Shown here piece after piece: positions 1 through 6,403 of a DNA stretch of 6,403 nt. The notes under the pieces are model-generated. The model saw only the letters and a list, made by a program, of their open reading frames with translations. It made no database searches and was not told the origin of the DNA. Made by a program: the position numbers and the translations under genes. Location of the stretch: positions 1 to 6,403 of the forward strand of contig JBELLF010000048.1 of assembly GCA_042088875.1 (NCBI GenBank), written 5' to 3'. The DNA is from Marisimplicoccus framensis_A. GTDB taxonomy: Bacteria; Bacteroidota; Bacteroidia; Flavobacteriales; Flavobacteriaceae. The stretch's first letter is position 1. The number at the start of each line of letters is the position of its first letter.

Positions 1-104
1 AAGAAAAGGATAACTTTCTTTCCTTTAAAATTTGTAAGATTAATAGTTTCACCCTTGTGGGTTGTTACATTTATATTTGGTATATTATCGCCTACTTTTA
101 ACAT
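1..104 (-). CDS. bcp: Peroxiredoxin, Bcp/PrxQ type (thioredoxin-dependent thiol peroxidase), N-terminal part only
   Basis: Reading leftwards from an ATG at 104-102 gives 34 complete codons, open to the window edge. The peptide begins MLKVGDNIPNINV and continues with HKGETINLTNFKGKKVILFF-like residues. This is the classic start of the AhpC/TSA fold: the 'L-x-V-G-D-x-x-P' entry strand, a short hairpin with a G, then 'L-x-x-F-K-G-K-K-V-I-L-F-F' leading into the core strand. Bcp/PrxQ enzymes reduce hydrogen peroxide and organic hydroperoxides in the cytoplasm using thioredoxin. The peroxidatic cysteine, expected about ten residues further on, lies outside the window, so activity cannot be judged. 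Family members are about 150 residues, so roughly three quarters is missing. The leader is A-rich (run of A on this strand) with no Shine-Dalgarno sequence. It is divergent from nth, which fits a shared oxidative-damage role. A different AhpC/TSA subfamily (for example TlpA-like) is possible but less likely, as there is no signal peptide. Confidence 0.8.
   Translation of the reverse strand, partial: MLKVGDNIPNINVTTHKGETINLTNFKGKKVILF
72..79 (+). promoter_or_regulatory. Possible -7 promoter box for nth
   Basis: TATATTTG is an exact match to the Bacteroidota -7 consensus TAnnTTTG. Only a near match to the upstream TTTG box is present (TTTC at 47-50, spacer 21 bp). Transcription would start inside the bcp coding region and leave a leader of roughly 40 bases before nth. 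In DNA this AT-rich such octamers arise often by chance, so this is a weak call. Confidence 0.25.
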
Positions 105-105
105 A

Positions 106-115
106 TTTTTTTTTT
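106..115. repeat. T10 homopolymer between bcp and nth
   Basis: Ten consecutive T on the plus strand lie in the middle of the divergent spacer, 2 bp from the bcp start codon. On the bcp strand they form the A-rich stretch just before the ATG, which suits translation initiation in Bacteroidota, where A-rich leaders replace Shine-Dalgarno sequences. Runs of this length can also vary by slippage. Confidence 0.7.
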
Positions 116-123
116 CAAAAATA
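116..123 (-). promoter_or_regulatory. Possible -7 promoter box for bcp
   Basis: On the minus strand this reads TATTTTTG, an exact match to TAnnTTTG. A TTTC near match to the upstream box lies at 144-141 (spacer 17 bp), inside nth codons. It would leave a leader of only a few bases before the bcp ATG at 104. This is a weak call for the same reason as the nth box. Confidence 0.22.
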
Positions 124-128
124 ACTAA

Positions 129-776
129 ATGAAACTAAAAGAAAAAGTTGATTTCCTAATAAATAAGCTTGAGGAAATCTATCCAACTCTCGAAATTCCG
201 TTAGATCATAAAGACCCCTATACATTATTGATCGCTGTTCTTCTCTCTGCACAAAGTACTGATAAGAAAGTAAACGAGATTACACCTAATTTATTTAACA
301 AGGCAGATAATCCTTATGATATGATCAAATTATCGATTGATGAGATTAGAGAGATAATTAAACCTGTTGGTCTATCCCCTACTAAGTCAAAAGGTATTTG
401 GAATTTATCAAAAATATTAATTGACAAATACAATGGTAAAGTCCCAGAGGATATTACTAAGTTGGAGGAACTTCCCTCTGTTGGCCATAAAACAGCTAGT
501 GTAGTTGTATCTCAAGGGTTTGGACAACCAGCATTTCCAGTTGACACTCATATACACAGGCTTATGTTTAGATGGGGATTATCAAATGGAAAAAATGTTG
601 AAAGAACTGAAAAAGATGGTAAAAGAATTTTTCCTAAAGAAAAATGGAATGAACTCCATTTAAGGATAATCTTTTATGGAAGGGAATATTGCCCTGCGCG
701 AGGATGGGATATTAATAATGACATTATAACAAAAACTATTGGCAGGAAATCAATAATTAATAAACTTATTAAGTAA
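129..776 (+). CDS. nth: Endonuclease III (DNA glycosylase/AP lyase), apparently without a 4Fe-4S cluster
   Basis: Nth removes oxidised pyrimidines from DNA and nicks the resulting abasic site, starting base excision repair. The protein is 215 residues, close to the 211 of E. coli Nth. The N-terminal helical part carries LLSAQSTDKKVNE (38-50), the usual LLSAQxTD motif. The helix-hairpin-helix LPSVGHKTASVV (115-126) supplies the catalytic Lys121, and VDTHIHRL (138-145) supplies the catalytic Asp139. The standard C-terminal iron-sulfur motif C-x6-C-x2-C-x5-C is missing. Only Cys188 in GREYCPARGW remains; in ungapped alignment the other three positions are I195, D198 and I204, and the tail ends ITKTIGRKS. 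The ORF is intact, so this is an inherited form, not a frameshift. The start is firm: an in-frame TAA (126-128) directly precedes the ATG, and there is no Shine-Dalgarno sequence. uvrA follows after 22 bp in the same direction, so the two repair genes are probably co-transcribed. The MutY alternative is unlikely given the length, the Lys and the lack of a C-terminal NUDIX-like domain. Confidence 0.95.
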   Translation: MKLKEKVDFLINKLEEIYPTLEIPLDHKDPYTLLIAVLLSAQSTDKKVNEITPNLFNKADNPYDMIKLSIDEIREIIKPVGLSPTKSKGIWNLSKILIDKYNGKVPEDITKLEELPSVGHKTASVVVSQGFGQPAFPVDTHIHRLMFRWGLSNGKNVERTEKDGKRIFPKEKWNELHLRIIFYGREYCPARGWDINNDIITKTIGRKSIINKLIK

Positions 777-798
777 TTTTGCCCTTTTTAAAGCCTTA

Positions 799-3579
799 AT
801 GAAAGATATTTCTAAAATTGACCCCAAACATAACATCATCATTAAAGGTGCAAAGCTTCATAACCTAAAGAATATTGATGTTGTAATACCTAGAAATAAA
901 TTTACAGTAGTTACTGGTTTATCAGGGTCAGGTAAATCATCATTAGCTTATGATACTCTATATGCTGAGGGACAAAGAAGGTATGTAGAAAGTTTATCAT
1001 CATATGCACGTCAATTTATGGGTAAGTTAAATAAGCCAAAAGTTGATTACATAAAAGGTATATCACCTGCAATAGCTGTTGAACAAAAAATCAATACATC
1101 AAATCCAAGGTCAACTGTAGGAACTAAGACTGAGATTTATGATTACTTAAAGCTATTATTTGCAAGAATTGGTAAAACATATTCTCCTATTTCAAATAAA
1201 ATTGTAAAAAAAGATTCAGTATCTGACGTTGTTGATAAGATAATAAACTTCGATGCTAAGACAAAGCTTCTGCTTTTATCACCAATTGAATCATCTACAA
1301 AAAAGAAGTCAAAGGAAAGAATTGAGATACTTAAGAAACAGGGTTTTGTTAGAATTTTTAAGAAAGGTAAAATAATAGATCTTGATGATGTTAATGGAAA
1401 GGGAATATTAGATTTTAATTTAGTTGTTGACAGATTAGTTGTAAAGCATGACGAAGATTTCAAATCAAGAGTTTCAGATTCTGTTCAACTTTCATTTTAC
1501 GAGGGAAAAGGTGTTTGTTCTATTTATGACATTGAGAAGGGTAAAGAAGTAACCTTTTCTAACAAATATGAGATGGATGGTATAAAATTTATTGAACCAT
1601 CTATACATCTATTTAGTTTCAACAATCCTTTTGGTGCATGTAAAAACTGTGATGGATTCGGTGAAACAATAGGAATTGATGAAGAACTAGTGATCCCTAA
1701 CAAATCATTATCAGTATATGATGACGCAATTGCTCCCTGGAGAGGAACAGGTTTAAGGAAGTATTACATGAAATTAATTAATAATGCAGACAACTTCAAA
1801 TTTCCTATATATAAGCCCTATAACAAGTTATCAAAAGAAGAAATTGAAACTCTATGGAATGGTAATGAGCATTTTACAGGTATAAATAAATTTTTTAAAT
1901 ACTTAGAGAAAAAAAATTATAAGATCCAAAATAGAGTTCTTTTATCAAGATATCGAGGTAAAACTTTATGTAATGAATGCAGAGGAAGTAGACTTAGAAA
2001 AGAATCCTATCATGTAAAAATAGATGGTAAAAATTTACCTGAAATATTGGCAATGCCTATTGATAAACTTGGTTTGTTTTTTAAGGAGATAAAAATAAAT
2101 AAAACTGATAAAGAAATATCAGCTAGAATCTTAAAAGAGATTAACAATAGGATTGACTACATGAATAATGTAGGATTAGGATACCTAACACTAAACCGAA
2201 AAGCAAATACTTTGTCAGGAGGAGAAACTCAAAGAATTAATCTAGCATCTTCTCTTGGAAGTAGTTTAGTGGGTTCCACATATATTCTTGATGAGCCCTC
2301 TATTGGTCTTCATTCAAGAGATAATGATAATCTTATTAAGATTTTAAAAAATTTAAAAGATATAGGTAACACGGTAATAGTTGTAGAACATGATGAGGAA
2401 ATCATTTTATCTGCTGACCATATTGTTGATATTGGTCCAATGGCAGGATCGCTGGGAGGTGAAATAGTTGGGCAAGGAACAGTTAATCAGTTATTAAGTT
2501 CTGATACACTTACTTCAAAATATTTAAGGGGAGTTGAAAAAATTGAATATCCAAGCGAAAGAAAAACACCAGAATATTTTATAAATGTAAATGGTGCCCA
2601 AGAAAATAATTTAAAAAACATAAGTGTAAAAATCCCTTTAGAATGCTTATCAATGATTACAGGAGTATCAGGTAGCGGAAAATCTACATTAGTTAAAAAA
2701 ATAATATACCCTGCATTACTTAACTATTTTAGAGATTATTCTCAAAAACCAGGAAAGTTTATTGATTTAACTGGAAATTTAAGTAGAATTAAATCTGTTC
2801 AATTCATTGACCAGAATCCCATTGGAAGATCTTCTCGTTCTAATCCAGTGACATATTTAAAAGTTTACGATGACATTAGAACATTGTATTCAAAAATACC
2901 TAAGTCCATATCCAAGGGTTATAAATCAAAATTCTTTTCATTTAACACAGATGGTGGAAGATGTGATGAATGTAAAGGGGAAGGAATTGTAAGGATAGAG
3001 ATGCAATTTATGGCTGATGTAGAACTTGAATGTGAAATTTGTAAAGGAAAAAGGTTTAAAAATGAAATAACTTCAATTAAGTATAATGGAGTAAGTATTG
3101 ATATGTTATTAAATATGACTGTCGATGATGCAATACAATTTTTTAGAAAGTATAATCAAATAAAGATTGTTAATAAACTCCTCCCCCTCCAATCAGTTGG
3201 ACTTGGATACGTTTCTTTAGGTCAATCCTCCAATACTCTATCAGGAGGTGAAGCTCAGAGAATCAAACTAGCATCTTTTATTGGAAAAGGAGATCAAATT
3301 GATAAGACTTTTTTCATTTTTGATGAACCAACTACTGGTCTACATTTTCATGATGTAAAAAAATTATTAAATACATTTAAAAAATTGATCAGAATGGGAC
3401 ACTCAATTCTAGTTATTGAGCATAATCTTGATATGATTTCCTGTGCTGATCATATAATTGATCTTGGTCCAGAAGGAGGAGATAAAGGTGGGAAAATTGT
3501 TGCCGAAGGAACTCCGGAGAATTTAATTAAAAGTAAAGAATCATATACAGGTATGTATCTTAAGAAAAAGATTGGTTAG
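799..3579 (+). CDS. uvrA: UvrABC excinuclease subunit A
   Basis: UvrA is the ATPase that finds bulky DNA lesions and loads UvrB in nucleotide excision repair. The 926 residues hold two ABC ATPase modules. Module I: Walker A GLSGSGKSS (40-48, Lys46), a UvrB-binding region around 130-245, signature LSGGETQR (472-479), Walker B ILDEPSIGLH (496-505) and H-loop VVEHD (528-532). Module II: Walker A GVSGSGKST (622-630, Lys628), signature LSGGEAQR (814-821), Walker B FDEPTTGLH (841-849) and H-loop VIEHN (872-876). Zinc-type CxxCxG pairs are at 281/284 with 391/394, and at 722/725 with 745/748. The extra CxxC that E. coli UvrA has about 24 residues before the first pair is absent. Length is close to the usual 940. 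The ATG at 799 is the first possible start: an in-frame TAA lies at 754-756 inside nth, with no ATG, GTG or TTG between. There is no Shine-Dalgarno sequence. Bacteroidota may carry a second UvrA-like paralog; the complete motifs favour the working repair protein here. Confidence 0.97.
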   Translation: MKDISKIDPKHNIIIKGAKLHNLKNIDVVIPRNKFTVVTGLSGSGKSSLAYDTLYAEGQRRYVESLSSYARQFMGKLNKPKVDYIKGISPAIAVEQKINTSNPRSTVGTKTEIYDYLKLLFARIGKTYSPISNKIVKKDSVSDVVDKIINFDAKTKLLLLSPIESSTKKKSKERIEILKKQGFVRIFKKGKIIDLDDVNGKGILDFNLVVDRLVVKHDEDFKSRVSDSVQLSFYEGKGVCSIYDIEKGKEVTFSNKYEMDGIKFIEPSIHLFSFNNPFGACKNCDGFGETIGIDEELVIPNKSLSVYDDAIAPWRGTGLRKYYMKLINNADNFKFPIYKPYNKLSKEEIETLWNGNEHFTGINKFFKYLEKKNYKIQNRVLLSRYRGKTLCNECRGSRLRKESYHVKIDGKNLPEILAMPIDKLGLFFKEIKINKTDKEISARILKEINNRIDYMNNVGLGYLTLNRKANTLSGGETQRINLASSLGSSLVGSTYILDEPSIGLHSRDNDNLIKILKNLKDIGNTVIVVEHDEEIILSADHIVDIGPMAGSLGGEIVGQGTVNQLLSSDTLTSKYLRGVEKIEYPSERKTPEYFINVNGAQENNLKNISVKIPLECLSMITGVSGSGKSTLVKKIIYPALLNYFRDYSQKPGKFIDLTGNLSRIKSVQFIDQNPIGRSSRSNPVTYLKVYDDIRTLYSKIPKSISKGYKSKFFSFNTDGGRCDECKGEGIVRIEMQFMADVELECEICKGKRFKNEITSIKYNGVSIDMLLNMTVDDAIQFFRKYNQIKIVNKLLPLQSVGLGYVSLGQSSNTLSGGEAQRIKLASFIGKGDQIDKTFFIFDEPTTGLHFHDVKKLLNTFKKLIRMGHSILVIEHNLDMISCADHIIDLGPEGGDKGGKIVAEGTPENLIKSKESYTGMYLKKKIG

Positions 3580-3592
3580 AACTACCAGTTCT
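3578..3592. terminator. Small inverted repeat across both stop codons of uvrA and the flippase gene
   Basis: AGAACT-ACC-AGTTCT forms a perfect 6-bp stem with a 3-base loop. It covers the last two bases of the uvrA TAG (3577-3579) and the whole flippase TAG (3584-3582 on the minus strand). The convergent genes are only 2 bp apart, so any terminator must lie in or beyond the coding ends. The stem is short and AT-rich, and no strong T run follows on the plus strand; on the minus strand a short T run follows about ten bases later. It may be a weak two-way terminator or a chance repeat. Confidence 0.3.
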
Positions 3593-5042
3593 TGTTAAAC
3601 TTGTCAATAAATATATTTACATCATCACTTAGTCTAAAAATATATGCAGAAAGAGTATATAAAATAAATACAAGGCTAGACTTAATTATAATATTTAATA
3701 TTGGCTGAAAGCCAAGTTCAAGATTTGAAAACACAATATATGTTAAGATAGTTAAGACAATAATTTTTATTGTATCGTTACTATATGGATGAATATTAAA
3801 CTTAACCTTAATAAGGTACATTTTTAAAGAGTTCATTATTACGAGGACAATAAGGGTTGCATAAGCTGCTCCAATTATACCATAATTAAAAATAAAATAT
3901 ACATTAAGAAAAACAGCTAATATTGAAGAAATTAGTGAAAACCAAAAAGTGTAATAATAATACTTTGAATTAGAAATAATATTATTAACACATCCTATCG
4001 ACATTGTGTATATTTTACCTAGTGATACTATAATTACTATTGGTATACCAATTGAATATCCATCCTGATTTAACATATTATAGAAATCGTTAAGGTTTAA
4101 ATTGATTAGTAAAAAGAAAAGACTTGCTATTAAAACTAGATTTGTTGAACTTTTCTTGAGTAAACCTTCTAATTTCCTAAAATGCTTTTTATTAATTGCA
4201 TCTGCTACAACAGGGCTTAATATTTGAAACATAGCCCTGCCTGGAATTTCAATTACTGCTGCAATAAAAACTGCGACTGAGTAATATGCAACATTCTCAA
4301 CTGTTAATATGGAAGAAAGCATTGATTTATCAATATCTAATATTATACTTGATGCAGCGCCTGATAAAAAAATCAACAAACAATACTTAAAGATTTCTTG
4401 AAAATCATCTTTGAAACTAAAATTGATCTTAGGCTTCATAATGTAAAAAGAATAGATAACTACAATTATTAACCTTATATAATATCCGTAAATTAAAAAT
4501 AAAATAAATTCTTCAAAATTTAGTATTCCAAACGAATATGAAACAAGAAGAATTGTTATTAGAAGTCTAGGGTATAATTCTTTTAAAAAATTACCAAAAA
4601 CAGATTTAAGCTTTACTCTTAACCATGAATAGAAAACTTCAAAGAATGAAGTTGAAATTGCTATGTAAATAATAACATAAGCATAACTTGAAAGGCTTTT
4701 ATTGCTTTGAAAAAGATATTGTCTAATTTCATCATAATAGTAAAAAAATAGTGGAACAAAAAGTATAATTATTATTAATGGAAGTAAAACTGAAAGTGTT
4801 AAAAGACCATCTTTCTCTCTTTTTTTAGAGTATTTAGAATAGTACCTAATAACAGAATGTTGAGTTCCAAAAGATATAAATGGTTGTACAATATTTGAAA
4901 TTGCTAAAAGTGCTATAACAAGACCTTGAAATGTGCTACCTAGATAAGTTGGATAAAGATAAAGAGTATTAAATGCTCCGATAAGAAAAGCAATCCCAAT
5001 ACTTATTAAATTTAAAAAAGATTGCCTTACTACTATACCCAT
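3582..5042 (-). CDS. Oligosaccharide flippase family protein (Wzx/MOP-type polysaccharide exporter)
   Basis: This 486-residue, almost wholly hydrophobic protein has about 14 likely membrane helices, roughly at 11-30, 38-58, 80-101, 118-139, 158-178, 180-200, 216-238, 251-270, 300-316, 328-350, 362-384, 387-408, 425-441 and 448-468. Positive loops lie between them, for example YSKKREK at 71-77. The N-terminus MGIVVRQSFLNL, the FGTQHSVIRYYS segment (58-69) and the DIDKSML motif at the start of the second half (236-242) match Wzx-like flippases of the MOP superfamily. Such proteins turn polyprenyl-diphosphate-linked sugars across the inner membrane for O-antigen, capsule or related glycans. The start is firm: an in-frame TAA directly precedes the ATG. 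The upstream YfhO gene overlaps its first 10 bp, so translation is probably coupled. No glycosyltransferase or polymerase is visible nearby, so the substrate is unknown. It converges on uvrA with 2 bp between. Confidence 0.85.
   Translation of the reverse strand: MGIVVRQSFLNLISIGIAFLIGAFNTLYLYPTYLGSTFQGLVIALLAISNIVQPFISFGTQHSVIRYYSKYSKKREKDGLLTLSVLLPLIIIILFVPLFFYYYDEIRQYLFQSNKSLSSYAYVIIYIAISTSFFEVFYSWLRVKLKSVFGNFLKELYPRLLITILLVSYSFGILNFEEFILFLIYGYYIRLIIVVIYSFYIMKPKINFSFKDDFQEIFKYCLLIFLSGAASSIILDIDKSMLSSILTVENVAYYSVAVFIAAVIEIPGRAMFQILSPVVADAINKKHFRKLEGLLKKSSTNLVLIASLFFLLINLNLNDFYNMLNQDGYSIGIPIVIIVSLGKIYTMSIGCVNNIISNSKYYYYTFWFSLISSILAVFLNVYFIFNYGIIGAAYATLIVLVIMNSLKMYLIKVKFNIHPYSNDTIKIIVLTILTYIVFSNLELGFQPILNIIIKSSLVFILYTLSAYIFRLSDDVNIFIDKFNKNW
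5033..5042 (-). other. 10-bp overlap of the YfhO stop and flippase start
   Basis: On the minus strand the sequence ATGGGTATAG holds both the flippase ATG (5042-5040) and the YfhO TAG (5035-5033) in different frames. Just upstream are three AAT triplets and A-rich sequence that also code the YfhO tail (NNNKWV). With no Shine-Dalgarno sequence, ribosomes ending YfhO probably restart here, linking the amounts of the two proteins. The overlap is seen directly; the coupling is inferred. Confidence 0.75.
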
Positions 5043-6403
5043 TTATTATTATTATAAACCATGTATACTACTAAACTAAAGGTAATTATAATTGTTAGTA
5101 TTCTGATATTTATTCCTGTTTTTACAATGCTAGGGGCAAAATGAAAATCAATTTTATGAACCCCAGATGGAATAACCATTCCTCTAAGAATATAGTTTAT
5201 ATCAAAATAGTCTGATTTAACATCATCAATATATACTTCCCATCCGGATGGATAATAAATTTCTGAGAAAACTATTAGTTGATCAGATAATGATTCAAAA
5301 TCATAACTAATATGTGATGAAGAAATCTTAGTTTTTTCAATTTTAACAAGATCACCTGAATTATATTTTCTTGACACAGAAGATTTAATAGAATTATTTA
5401 AGGCTAAAGCAACTTTACTGATATCAGTTTCTTTTAATTTAATTAGCAAATCATCTGCTGTATCAACTGTCATAAGCGAGTCGACAGACCATGCATTTCC
5501 TAGAACATCTGGATTCTGATATAATTGTTCTTCATTATTTTCATCCTTAGCTATGATATATTTAACATTTAAGGAATTGAATAGCTTCTCGTTATCATGA
5601 AGAGATAAATAGTCATAATACTCTTGAAATCTTCTAAGTTTAGCAGCGTGATATCCATTAATAGAATTATGAAAATATGAGCTGCTTGCATTTGAAAGAC
5701 CTGAAGCAACATTAAAAACTCTATAATCAGTTGTATCGAGTAATATTTCATTATCTAACTCAGTCATTTGATATGTATTATATGATTTATCAATGAATAG
5801 TTCTTTATCAATGTATCTTTTATTCACATTGAATAGGTCAAAAAACACAATTGCAAATACAATAAGAAATGTAAAATTTCTACCAATTAATTTATATGAT
5901 CTTAGTGTTACAAAAATTAATATTCCAATAATAATTGCCCTTATAATATCCTTATTAAAAATATTCTGCCTTTCCTCTACAATCATTCTAAAAATATCAG
6001 GCCCGTAAGCATTTGAGTAATAGCCATCATATAAACCAGAAAATGAAAGTGAACCTTTAAAAAGAAATAACAGTACTAAAGGTACTGTAAAGGCAATAAA
6101 AGTCTTATTTATATTCTTAACATTATAGTCAGTAAGAAATTTATGTAAACCAATAACTGAAAGGAATGGTACTACAAACTCTATAATTATCTGAATTGAA
6201 GAAACAGCTCTGAACTTATTATATAACGGGAAATAATCAATAAAGAAATTTGTAAGTAATGGAAAGTTTTTACCCCATGAAAGTGTTAATGATATTATGA
6301 ATGATATCAATAACCACCATTTAAATGGTCCTTTAACTATAAATAAAGATAGAATAAAAAGAAAAAATATTGATGCACCTATATAAGCAGGTGCTTCAAG
6401 AAT
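5033..6403 (-). CDS. YfhO-family membrane protein (putative GT-C-type glycan-modifying protein), C-terminal part
   Basis: The frame is open from the window edge, giving the last 456 residues; family members in Bacteroidota are about 800, so the N-terminus lies outside. The TTG at 6310 is not the start: 31 more in-frame codons upstream encode family-like membrane sequence (LEAPAYIGASIFFLF, then VKGPFKWWLL). In fragment numbering, likely helices lie near 5-24, 28-43, 70-90, 100-117, 152-168, 174-191 and 430-450. Family-like motifs are YNKFRAVS (61-68), NGYHAAKLRRFQEYYD (249-264) and the C-terminal beta-rich part with YYPSGWEVYIDD (383-394) and ILRGMVIPSG (405-414). The segment between the last two helices, about 192-429, is probably extracytoplasmic. 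In Bacillus subtilis, YfhO works with the glycosyltransferase CsbB to put sugars on lipoteichoic acid. Bacteroidota lack that acceptor, so the target here is unknown. The gene overlaps the flippase start by 10 bp, supporting a shared envelope-glycan role. No ORF break is seen. Confidence 0.88.
   Translation of the reverse strand: MLEAPAYIGASIFFLFILSLFIVKGPFKWWLLISFIISLTLSWGKNFPLLTNFFIDYFPLYNKFRAVSSIQIIIEFVVPFLSVIGLHKFLTDYNVKNINKTFIAFTVPLVLLFLFKGSLSFSGLYDGYYSNAYGPDIFRMIVEERQNIFNKDIIRAIIIGILIFVTLRSYKLIGRNFTFLIVFAIVFFDLFNVNKRYIDKELFIDKSYNTYQMTELDNEILLDTTDYRVFNVASGLSNASSSYFHNSINGYHAAKLRRFQEYYDYLSLHDNEKLFNSLNVKYIIAKDENNEEQLYQNPDVLGNAWSVDSLMTVDTADDLLIKLKETDISKVALALNNSIKSSVSRKYNSGDLVKIEKTKISSSHISYDFESLSDQLIVFSEIYYPSGWEVYIDDVKSDYFDINYILRGMVIPSGVHKIDFHFAPSIVKTGINIRILTIIITFSLVVYMVYNNNKWV

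Larger units (their letters stand above)
105..128. promoter_or_regulatory. 24-bp divergent spacer between bcp and nth
   Basis: This is the whole gap between two divergent start codons. It contains ten consecutive T (106-115) and then A-rich sequence. It is too short to hold two complete separate promoters, so the promoter elements of each gene must reach into the other gene's first codons. The TAA at 126-128 is directly before the nth ATG and in its frame. Use as a two-way control region is inferred from geometry only. Confidence 0.5.

Noticed and set aside
777..798. Possible terminator or promoter between nth and uvrA
   Set aside because: The 22-bp gap has short T and A runs but no stem-loop and no TAnnTTTG box; read-through from nth to uvrA is the simpler view.
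1143..1463. 106-codon open frame on the minus strand
   Set aside because: It lies wholly inside uvrA, opposite the UvrB-binding region, and its Ser/Phe/Leu-rich product is what an AT-rich Lys/Asp-rich gene gives when read backwards. No family resemblance.
5043..5056. AAT/TTA triplet run before the flippase start
   Set aside because: Only about three repeats, and explained by the NNNK codons at the YfhO C-terminus; too short to call a phase-variable repeat.
5569..5751. 60-codon open frame on the minus strand
   Set aside because: Out-of-frame reading of the YfhO gene on the same strand; the YfhO frame holds the family motif NGYHAAKLRRFQEYYD here.
5793..6008. 71-codon open frame on the plus strand
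   Set aside because: Antisense to membrane segments of YfhO; no leader or recognisable domain.
6316..6329. Perfect 14-bp palindrome ACCATTTAAATGGT
   Set aside because: It sits inside YfhO codons for KGPFKWW and is one isolated AT-rich copy; more likely chance than an operator.
6375..6394. Inverted repeat GCACCT with 8-base loop and AGGTGC
   Set aside because: Arises from coding of A-P-A-Y-I-G-A in YfhO (Ala and Gly/Pro codons mirror each other); no T run and an unsuitable place for a terminator.

Overview
The window is strongly AT-rich and holds five protein genes, two of them cut by its ends. It looks like chromosomal DNA of a low-GC, probably marine, member of the Bacteroidota (Flavobacteriales-like). 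Three things point that way: every start codon seen sits behind A/T-rich leader with no clear Shine-Dalgarno sequence; the Nth, UvrA, flippase and YfhO proteins have the sequence style I associate with that phylum; and peroxiredoxin, endonuclease III and UvrA stand together. The assignment rests on recalled family patterns, not on a search.

Layout. Positions 1-104 (minus) are the first 34 codons of a Bcp/PrxQ-type peroxiredoxin that leaves by the left edge. A 24-bp spacer with a run of ten T separates it from the divergent nth (129-776, plus), a base-excision-repair glycosylase. After 22 bp comes uvrA (799-3579, plus), the damage sensor of nucleotide excision repair. These three genes form an oxidative-stress and DNA-repair neighbourhood, and nth and uvrA are probably co-transcribed. 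uvrA then meets a convergent cell-envelope block with 2 bp between the stop codons. That block is read leftwards: the 3' part of a large YfhO-family membrane protein (enters at 6403, ends at 5033) followed by an oligosaccharide flippase (5042-3582). The two overlap by 10 bp and are probably translationally coupled. Together they suggest a polyprenyl-linked glycan being flipped and used on the outer face of the inner membrane; the actual glycan cannot be read from the sequence.

No tRNA, rRNA, CRISPR array, insertion sequence or phage gene was seen, and no stretch over 300 bp lacks a gene. The window is mostly ordinary core-genome content. The points worth a second look are the loss of metal-ligand cysteines in Nth (iron-sulfur site) and UvrA (one CxxC pair), the very tight gene junctions, and the coupled YfhO-flippase pair. 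I found no convincing evidence of an undescribed system.
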